Part shown: positions 50,220-61,259 of the stretch, piece by piece
Numbering within the stretch: position 1 is the first letter of the stretch
How the letters are laid out: every line of letters starts with the position of its first letter
From: Antitrichia curtipendula
Lineage: Eukaryota; Streptophyta; Bryopsida; Hypnales; Leucodontaceae
Assembly: GCA_951230915.1 (NCBI GenBank)
Contig: OX579637.1
Span: 25,482,001-25,546,000 of the forward strand
Reading direction: 5' to 3'
Length of the DNA: 64,000 nt
The notes under the pieces: generated by a model
Seen by the model: the letters and a program-made list of their open reading frames with translations, nothing else
Databases searched by the model: none
What the model was told of the DNA's origin: nothing
Program-made: the position numbers and the translations under genes

Positions 50220-53200
50220 AAATCCGATTCTTTCATTATTCACGTGAGGGTGGATTCAATGCTACGCACAACTTAAATATTTTTGTGCATTCTAATACTT
50301 GAGGGTGTTTACAACTTTTACAACTTTCTTCAGGTCATTTTCAAAGTGGAACTCTATGATAATAGATGTGGAGGCCGCGAAACTGCAGGTTCAGTTTAAT
50401 TCCGATCCTTTTATTATTCACGTGAGGGTGGATTCAATGCTACGCACAACTTAAATATTTTTGTGCATTCTAAAACTTAAGGGTGGTTACAACTCTTACA
50501 ACTATCTTCAAGTCACTTTCAAAGTGGAATTCTATGACATTAGATGTGGAGGCCACGAAACTACAGGTTCAGTTTAAATCCGATTCTTTCATTATTCACG
50601 TGAGGGTGGATTCAATAATACGCACAAATTAAATATTTTTATGCATTCTAATACTTGAGGGTGTTTACAACTCTAACAGCTTTCTTCAAGTCATTTTCAA
50701 AGTGGAATTCTTTGACATTAGATGTGGAGGCCACGAAACTACAGGTTCAGTTTAAATCCGGTTCTTCCATTATTCACGTGAGGGTGGATTCAATGCTACG
50801 CACAATTTAAATATTTTTGTGCATTCTATTACTTGAGGGTGTTTTCAACTCTTACAACTTTCTTCAAGTCATTTCCAAAGTGGAATTCTATGACATTAGA
50901 TGTGGAGGCCACGAAACTACAGGTTCAGTTTAATTCCGATTCTTTTATTATTCACGTGAGGGTGGATTCAATGCTACGCACAAAATAAATATTTTTGTGC
51001 ATTCTAATACTTGAGGGTGTTTACAACTCTTACAACTTTCTTCAAGTCACTTTCAAAGTGGAATTCGCTGACATTAGATGTGGAGGCCACGAAACTACAG
51101 GTTCAGTTTAATTCCGATTCTTTCATTATTCACGTGACGGTGGATTGAATGCTACGCACAAGATAAATATTTTTGTGCATTCTAATACTTGAGGGTGTTT
51201 ACAACTTTTACAACTTTCTACAAGTCACCTTCAAAGTGGAATTCTATGACATTAGATGTGGAGGCCACGAAACTACAGGTTCAGTTTAATTCCGATTCTT
51301 TTATTATTCACGTGAGGGTGGATCAATGCTACGCACAACTTAAATATTTTTGTGCATTCTAATACTTGAGGGTGTTTACAACTCTTACAACTATCTTCAA
51401 GTCACTTTCAAAGTGGAATTCTATGACATTAGATGTGGAGGCCACGAAACTACAGGTTCAGTTTAAATCCGATTCTTTCATTATTCACGTGAGGGTGGAT
51501 TCAATGCTACGCACAAATTAAATATTTTTGTGCATTCTAATACTTGAGGGTGTTTACAACTCTAACAGCTTTCTTCAAGTCATTTTCAAAGTGGAATTCT
51601 TTGACATTAGATGTGGAGGCCACGAAACTACAGGTTCAGTTTAAATCCGGTTCTTCCATTATTCACGTGAGGGTGGATTCAATGCTACGCACAATTTAAA
51701 TATTTTTGTGCATTCTATTACTTGAGGGTGTTTTCAACTCTTACAACTTTCTTCAAGTCATTTCCAAAGTGGAATTCTATGACATTAGATGTGGAGGCCA
51801 CGAAACTACAGGTTCAGTTTAATTCCGATTCTTTTATTATTCACGTGAGGGTGGATCAATGCTACGCACAACTTAAATATTTTTTGGCATTCTAATACTT
51901 GAGGGTGTTTACAACTCTTACAACTTTCTTCAAGTCACTTTCAAAGTGGAATTCGCTGACATTAGATGTGGAGGCCACAAAACTACAAGTTCAGTTTAAT
52001 TCCGATTCTTTCATTTTTCACGTGAGGATGGATTCAATGCTACGCACAACTTAAATATTTTTGTGCATTCTAATACTTGAGGGTGGTTACAACTCTTACA
52101 ACTATCTTCAAGTCACTTTCAAAGTGGAATTCTATGACATTAGATGTGGAGGCCACGAAACTACAGGTTCAGTTTAATTCCGGTTCTTTTATTATTCACG
52201 TGAGGGTGGACTCAATGCTACACACAACTTAAATATTTTTGTGCATTCTAATACTTGAGGGTGTTTTCAACTCTTACAACTGTCTTCAAGTCATTTCCAA
52301 AGTGGAATTCTATGATAATAGATGTGGAGGCCACGAAACTCCAGGTTCAGTTTAATTCCGATTCTTTTATTATTCACGTGAGCGTGGATTCAATGCTATA
52401 CACAACTTAAATATTTTTGTGCATTCTAATACTTGAGGGTGTTTACAACTCTTACAACTATCTTCAAGTCACTTTCAAAGTGGAATTCTATGACATTAGA
52501 TGTGGAGGCCACGAAACTACAGGTTCAGTTTAATTCCGATTCTTTCATTATTCACGTGAGGGTGGATTCAATGCTACGCACAAATTAAATATTTTTGTGC
52601 ATTCTAATACTTGAGGGTGTTTACAACTCTAACAGCTTTCTTCAAGTCATTTTCAAAGTGAAATTCTATGACATTAGATGTGGAGGCCACGAAACTACAA
52701 GTTCAGTTTAAATCCGATTCTTTCATTATTCACGTGAGGGTGGATTCAATGCTACGCACAACTTGAATATTTTTGTGCATTCTAATACTTGAGGGTGGTT
52801 ACAACTCTTACAACTATCTTCAAGTCACTTTCAGAGTGGAATTCTATGACATTAGATGTGGAGGCCACGAAACTACAGGTTCAGTTTAAATCCGATTCTT
52901 TCATTATTCACGTGAGGGTGGATTCAATGCTACGCACAACTTAAATATTTTTGTGCATTCTAATACTTGAGGGTGTTTTCAACTCTTACAACTGTCTTCA
53001 AGTCATTTCCAAAGTGGAATTCTATGATAATAGATGTGGAGGCCACGAAACTCCAGGTTCAGTTTAATTCCGATTCTTTTATTATTCACGTGAGCGTGGA
53101 TTCAATGCTATACACAACTTAAATATTTTTGTGCATTCTAATACTTGAGGGTGTTTACAACTTTTACAACTTTCTTCAGGTCATTTTCAAAATGGAACTC

Positions 53201-56200
53201 TATGATAATAGATGTGGAGGCCGCGAAACTGCAGGTTCAGTTTAATTCCGATCCTTTTATTATTCACGTGAGGGTGGATTCAATGCTACGCACAACTTAA
53301 ATATTTTTGTGCATTCTAATACTTGAGGGTGGTTACAACTCTTACAACTATCTTCAAGTCACTTTCAAAGTGGAATTCTATGATAATAGATGTGGAGGCC
53401 GCGATACTGCAGGTTCAGTTTAAATCCGATTCTTTCATTATTCACGTGAGGGTGGATTCAATGCTACGCACAACTTAAATATTTTTGTGCATTCTAATAC
53501 TTGAGGGTGTTTACAACTTTTACAACTTTCTTCAGGTCATTTTCAAAGTGGAACTCTATGATAATAGATGTGGAGGCCGCGAAACTGCAGGTTCAGTTTA
53601 ATTCCGATCCTTTTATTATTCACGTGAGGGTGGATTCAATGCTACGCACAACTTAAATATTTTTGTGCATTCTAAAACTTAAGGGTGGTTACAACTCTTA
53701 CAACTATCTTCAAGTCACTTTCAGAGTGGAATTCTATGACATTAGATGTGGAGGCCACGAAACTACAGGTTCAGTTTAAATCCGATTCTTTATTATTCAC
53801 GTGAGGGTGGATTCAATAATACGCACAAATTAAATATTTTTATGCATTCTAATACTTGAGGGTGTTTACAACTCTAACAGCTTTCTTCAAGTCATTTTCA
53901 AAGTGGAATTCTTTGACATTAGATGTGGAGGCCACGAAACTACAGGTTCAGTTTAAATCCGGTTCTTCCATTATTCACGTGAGGGTGGATTCAATGCTAC
54001 GCACAATTTAAATATTTTTGTGCATTCTATTACTTGAGGGTGTTTTCAACTCTTACAACTTTCTTCAAGTCATTTCCAAAGTGGAATTCTATGACATTAG
54101 ATGTGGAGGCCACGAAACTACAGGTTCAGTTTAATTCCGATTCTTTTATTATTCACGTGAGGGTGGATTCAATGCTACGCACAAAATAAATATTTTTGTG
54201 CATTCTAATACTTGAGGGTGTTTACAACTCTTACAACTTTCTTCAAGTCACTTTCAAAGTGGAATTCGCTGACATTAGATGTGGAGGCCACGAAACTACA
54301 GGTTCAGTTTAATTCCGATTCTTTCATTATTCACGTGACGGTGGATTGAATGCTACGCACAAGATAAATATTTTTGTGCATTCTAATACTTGAGGGTGTT
54401 TACAACTCTTACAACTATCTTCAAGTCACTTTCAAAGTGGAATTCTATGACATTAGATGTGGAGGCCACGAAACTACAGGTTCAGTTTAATTCCGATTCT
54501 TTCATTATTCACGTGAGGGTGGATTCAATGCTACGCACAAATTAAATATTTTTGTGCATTCTAATACTTGAGGGTGTTTACAACTCTAACAGCTTTCTTC
54601 AAGTCATTTTCAAAGTGGAATTCTATGACATTAGATGTGGAGGCCACGAAACTACAAGTTCAGTTTAAATCCGATTCTTTCATTATTCACGTGAGGGTGG
54701 ATTCAATGCTACGCACAACTTGAATATTTTTGTGCATTCTAATACTTGAGGGTGGTTACAACTCTTACAACTATCTTCAAGTCACTTTCAGAGTGGAATT
54801 CTATGACATTAGATGTGGAGGCCACGAAACTACAGGTTCAGTTTAAATCCGATTCTTTCATTATTCACGTGAGGGTGGATTCAATGCTACGCACAACTTA
54901 AATATTTTTGTGCATTCTAATACTTGAGGGTGTTTTCAACTCTTACAACTGTCTTCAAGTCATTTCCAAAGTGGAATTCTATGATAATAGATGTGGAGGC
55001 CACGAAACTCCAGGTTCAGTTTAATTCCGATTCTTTTATTATTCACGTGAGCGTGGATTCAATGCTATACACAACTTAAATATTTTTGTGCATTCTAATA
55101 CTTGAGGGTGTTTACAACTTTTACAACTTTCTTCAGGTCATTTTCAAAATGGAACTCTATGATAATAGATGTGGAGGCCGCGAAACTGCAGGTTCAGTTT
55201 AATTCCGATCCTTTTATTATTCACGTGAGGGTGGATTCAATGCTACGCACAACTTAAATATTTTTGTGCATTCTAATACTTGAGGGTGGTTACAACTCTT
55301 ACAACTATCTTCAAGTCACTTTCAAAGTGGAATTCTATGATAATAGATGTGGAGGCCGCGATACTGCAGGTTCAGTTTAAATCCGATTCTTTCATTATTC
55401 ACGTGAGGGTGGATTCAATGCTACGCACAACTTAAATATTTTTGTGCATTCTAATACTTGAGGGTGTTTACAACTTTTACAACTTTCTTCAGGTCATTTT
55501 CAAAGTGGAACTCTATGATAATAGATGTGGAGGCCGCGAAACTGCAGGTTCAGTTTAATTCCGATCCTTTTATTATTCACGTGAGGGTGGATTCAATGCT
55601 ACGCACAACTTAAATATTTTTGTGCATTCTAAAACTTAAGGGTGGTTACAACTCTTACAACTATCTTCAAGTCACTTTCAAAGTGGAATTCTATGACATT
55701 AGATGTGGAGGCCACGAAACTACAGGTTCAGTTTAAATCCGATTCTTTCATTATTCACGTGAGGGTGGATTCAATAATACGCACAAATTAAATATTTTTA
55801 TGCATTCTAATACTTGAGGGTGTTTACAACTCTAACAGCTTTCTTCAAGTCATTTTCAAAGTGGAATTCTTTGACATTAGATGTGGAGGCCACGAAACTA
55901 CAGGTTCAGTTTAAATCCGGTTCTTCCATTATTCACGTGAGGGTGGATTCAATGCTACGCACAATTTAAATATTTTTGTGCATTCTATTACTTGAGGGTG
56001 TTTTCAACTCTTACAACTTTCTTCAAGTCATTTCCAAAGTGGAATTCTATGACATTAGATGTGGAGGCCACGAAACTACAGGTTCAGTTTAATTCCGATT
56101 CTTTTATTATTCACGTGAGGGTGGATTCAATGCTACGCACAAAATAAATATTTTTGTGCATTCTAATACTTGAGGGTGTTTACAACTCTTACAACTTTCT

Positions 56201-58550
56201 TCAAGTCACTTTCAAAGTGGAATTCGCTGACATTAGATGTGGAGGCCACGAAACTACAGGTTCAGTTTAATTCCGATTCTTTCATTATTCACGTGACGGT
56301 GGATTGAATGCTACGCACAAGATAAATATTTTTGTGCATTCTAATACTTGAGGGTGTTTACAACTTTTACAACTTTCTACAAGTCACCTTCAAAGTGGAA
56401 TTCTATGACATTAGATGTGGAGGCCACGAAACTACAGGTTCAGTTTAATTCCGATTCTTTTATTATTCACGTGAGGGTGGATCAATGCTACGCACAACTT
56501 AAATATTTTTGTGCATTCTAATACTTGAGGGTGTTTACAACTCTTACAACTATCTTCAAGTCACTTTCAAAGTGGAATTCTATGACATTAGATGTGGAGG
56601 CCACGAAACTACAGGTTCAGTTTAAATCCGATTCTTTCATTATTCACGTGAGGGTGGATTCAATGCTACGCACAAATTAAATATTTTTGTGCATTCTAAT
56701 ACTTGAGGGTGTTTACAACTCTAACAGCTTTCTTCAAGTCATTTTCAAAGTGGAATTCTTTGACATTAGATGTGGAGGCCACGAAACTACAGGTTCAGTT
56801 TAAATCCGGTTCTTCCATTATTCACGTGAGGGTGGATTCAATGCTACGCACAATTTAAATATTTTTGTGCATTCTATTACTTGAGGGTGTTTTCAACTCT
56901 TACAACTTTCTTCAAGTCATTTCCAAAGTGGAATTCTATGACATTAGATGTGGAGGCCACGAAACTACAGGTTCAGTTTAATTCCGATTCTTTTATTATT
57001 CACGTGAGGGTGGATCAATGCTACGCACAACTTAAATATTTTTTGGCATTCTAATACTTGAGGGTGTTTACAACTCTTACAACTTTCTTCAAGTCACTTT
57101 CAAAGTGGAATTCGCTGACATTAGATGTGGAGGCCACAAAACTACAAGTTCAGTTTAATTCCGATTCTTTCATTTTTCACGTGAGGATGGATTCAATGCT
57201 ACGCACAACTTAAATATTTTTGTGCATTCTAATACTTGAGGGTGGTTACAACTCTTACAACTATCTTCAAGTCACTTTCAAAGTGGAATTCTATGACATT
57301 AGATGTGGAGGCCACGAAACTACAGGTTCAGTTTAATTCCGGTTCTTTTATTATTCACGTGAGGGTGGACTCAATGCTACACACAACTTAAATATTTTTG
57401 TGCATTCTAATACTTGAGGGTGTTTTCAACTCTTACAACTGTCTTCAAGTCATTTCCAAAGTGGAATTCTATGATAATAGATGTGGAGGCCACGAAACTC
57501 CAGGTTCAGTTTAATTCCGATTCTTTTATTATTCACGTGAGCGTGGATTCAATGCTATACACAACTTAAATATTTTTGTGCATTCTAATACTTGAGGGTG
57601 TTTACAACTCTTACAACTATCTTCAAGTCACTTTCAAAGTGGAATTCTATGACATTAGATGTGGAGGCCACGAAACTACAGGTTCAGTTTAAATCCGATT
57701 CTTTCATTATTCACGTGAGGGTGGATTCAATGCTACGCACAAATTAAATATTTTTGTGCATTCTAATACTTGAGGGTGTTTACAACTCTAACAGCTTTCT
57801 TCAAGTCATTTTCAAAGTGGAATTCTATGACATTAGATGTGGAGGCCACGAAACTACAAGTTCAGTTTAAATCCGATTCTTTCATTATTCACGTGAGGGT
57901 GGATTCAATGCTACGCACAACTTGAATATTTTTGTGCATTCTAATACTTGAGGGTGGTTACAACTCTTACAACTATCTTCAAGTCACTTTCAGAGTGGAA
58001 TTCTATGACATTAGATGTGGAGGCCACGAAACTACAGGTTCAGTTTAAATCCGATTCTTTCATTATTCACGTGAGGGTGGATTCAATGCTACGCACAACT
58101 TAAATATTTTTGTGCATTCTAATACTTGAGGGTGTTTTCAACTCTTACAACTGTCTTCAAGTCATTTCCAAAGTGGAATTCTATGATAATAGATGTGGAG
58201 GCCACGAAACTCCAGGTTCAGTTTAATTCCGATTCTTTTATTATTCACGTGAGCGTGGATTCAATGCTATACACAACTTAAATATTTTTGTGCATTCTAA
58301 TACTTGAGGGTGTTTACAACTTTTACAACTTTCTTCAGGTCATTTTCAAAATGGAACTCTATGATAATAGATGTGGAGGCCGCGAAACTGCAGGTTCAGT
58401 TTAATTCCGATCCTTTTATTATTCACGTGAGGGTGGATTCAATGCTACGCACAACTTAAATATTTTTGTGCATTCTAATACTTGAGGGTGGTTACAACTC
58501 TTACAACTATCTTCAAGTCACTTTCAAAGTGGAATTCTATGACATTAGAT
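50220..58550. repeat. Higher-order repeat: ~3.1-kb block with 5,159-bp offset
   Basis: The variant series in ~50.2-53.39 kb recurs in ~55.4-58.55 kb at an exact offset of 5,159 bp (29 monomers minus 3 bases). Markers are TTCAATAATACGC (50,611/55,770), GATCAATGCTACG (51,321/56,480), ATTTTTTGGCATTC (GG at 51,886/57,045), TCAGAGTGGA (52,831/57,990) and AATGGAACTC (53,191/58,350). A part of it also occurs 1,957 bp on (11 monomers minus 1; 52,831 to 54,788 and 53,191 to 55,148), and AATGGAACTC recurs 890 bp (5 monomers) after 58,350. Identity between blocks is very high by eye. Confidence 0.85.
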
Positions 58551-61259
58551 GTGGAGGCCACGAAACTACAGGTTCAGTTTAAATCCGATTCTTTCATTAT
58601 TCACGTGAGGGTGGATTCAATGCTACGCACAAATTAAATATTTTTGTGCATTCTAATACTTGAGGGTGTTTACAACTCTAACAGCTTTCTTCAAGTCATT
58701 TTCAAAGTGGAATTCTATGACATTAGATGTGGAGGCCACGAAACTACAAGTTCAGTTTAAATCCGATTCTTTCATTATTCACGTGAGGGTGGATTCAATG
58801 CTACGCACAACTTGAATATTTTTGTGCATTCTAATACTTGAGGGTGGTTACAACTCTTACAACTATCTTCAAGTCACTTTCAGAGTGGAATTCTATGACA
58901 TTAGATGTGGAGGCCACGAAACTACAGGTTCAGTTTAAATCCGATTCTTTCATTATTCACGTGAGGGTGGATTCAATGCTACGCACAACTTAAATATTTT
59001 TGTGCATTCTAATACTTGAGGGTGTTTTCAACTCTTACAACTGTCTTCAAGTCATTTCCAAAGTGGAATTCTATGATAATAGATGTGGAGGCCACGAAAC
59101 TCCAGGTTCAGTTTAATTCCGATTCTTTTATTATTCACGTGAGCGTGGATTCAATGCTATACACAACTTAAATATTTTTGTGCATTCTAATACTTGAGGG
59201 TGTTTACAACTTTTACAACTTTCTTCAGGTCATTTTCAAAATGGAACTCTATGATAATAGATGTGGAGGCCGCGAAACTGCAGGTTCAGTTTAATTCCGA
59301 TCCTTTTATTATTCACGTGAGGGTGGATTCAATGCTACGCACAACTTAAATATTTTTGTGCATTCTAATACTTGAGGGTGGTTACAACTCTTACAACTAT
59401 CTTCAAGTCACTTTCAAAGTGGAATTCTATGACATTAGATGTGGAGGCCACGAAACTACAGGTTCAGTTTAAATCCGATTCTTTCATTATTCACGTGAGG
59501 GTGGATTCAATGCTACGCACAACTTGAATATTTTTGTGCATTCTAATACTTGAGGGTGTTTACAACTCTAACAGCTTTCATCAAGTCATTTTCAAAGTGG
59601 AATTCTTTGACATTAGATGTGGAGGCCACGAAACTACAGGTTCAGTTTAAATCCGGTTCTTCCATTATTCACGTGAGGGTGGATTCAATGCTACGCACAA
59701 TTTAAATATTTTTGTGCATTCTATTACTTGAGGGTGTTTTCAACTCTTACAACTGTCTTCAAGTCATTTCCAAAGTGGAATTCTATGACATTAGATGTGG
59801 AGGCAACGAAACTGCAGGTTCAGTTTAAATCCGATTCTTTTATTATTCACGTGAGGGTGGATTCAATGCTACGCACAACTTAAATATTTTTGTGCATTCT
59901 AATACTTGAGGGTGGTTACAACTCTTACAACTATCTTCAAGTCACTTTCAAAGTGGAATTCTATGACATTAGATGTGGAGGCCGTGACACTAGAGGTTCA
60001 GTTTAAATCCGATTCTTTCATTATTCACGTGAGGGTGGATTCAATGCTACGCACAACTTAAATATTTTTGTGCATTCTAATACTTGAGGGTGGTTACAAC
60101 TTTTACAACTTTCTTCAGGTCATTTTCAAAGTGGAACTCTATGATAATAGATGTGGAGGCCGCGATACTGCAGGTTCAGTTTAATTCCGATCCATTTATT
60201 ATTCACGTGAGGGTGGATTCAATGCTACGCACAACTTAAATATTTTTGTGCATTCTAATACTTGAGGGTGGTTACAACTCTTACAACTATCTTCAAGTCA
60301 CTTTCAAAGTGGAATTCTATGACATTAGATGTGGAGGCCACGAAACTACAGGTTCAGTTTAAATCCGATTCTTTCATTATTCACGTGAGGGTGGATTCAA
60401 TGCTACGCACAACTTAAATATTTTTGTGCATTCTAATACTTGAGGGTGTTTACAACTTTTACAACTTTCTTCAGGTCATTTTCAAAGTGGAACTCTATGA
60501 TAATAGATGTGGAGGCCGCGAAACTGCAGGTTCAGTTTAAATCCGATCCTTTTATTATTCACGTGAGGGTGGATTCAATGCTACGCACAACTTAAATATT
60601 TTTGTGCATTCTAATACTTGAGGGTGGTTACAACTCTTACAACTATCTTCAAGTCACTTTCAAAGTGGAATTCTATGACATTAGATGTGGAGGCCACGAA
60701 ACTACAGGTTCAGTTTAATTCCGATTCTTTCATTATTCACGTGAGGGTGGATTCAATGCTACGCACAAATTAAATATTTTTGTGCATTCTAATACTTGAG
60801 GGTGTTTACAACTCTAACAGCTTTCTTCAAGTCATTTTCAAAGTGGAATTCTTTGACATTAGATGTGGAGGCCACGAAACTACAGGTTCAGTTTAAATCC
60901 GGTTCTTCCATTATTCACGTGAGGGTGGATTCAATGCTACGCACAATTTAAATATTTTTGTGCATTCTATTACTTGAGGGTGTTTTCAACTCTTACAACT
61001 TTCCTCAAGTCATTTCCAAAGTGGAATTCTATGACATTAGATGTGGAGGCCACGAAACTACAGGTTCAGTTTAATTCCGATTCTTTTATTATTCACGTGA
61101 GGGTGGATTCAATGCTACGCACAAAATAAATATTTTTGTGCATTCTAATACTTGAGGGTGTTTACAACTCTTACAACTTTCTTCAAGTCACTTTCAAAGT
61201 GGAATTCGCTGACATTAGATGTGGAGGCCACGAAACTACAAGTTCAGTTTAATTCCGAT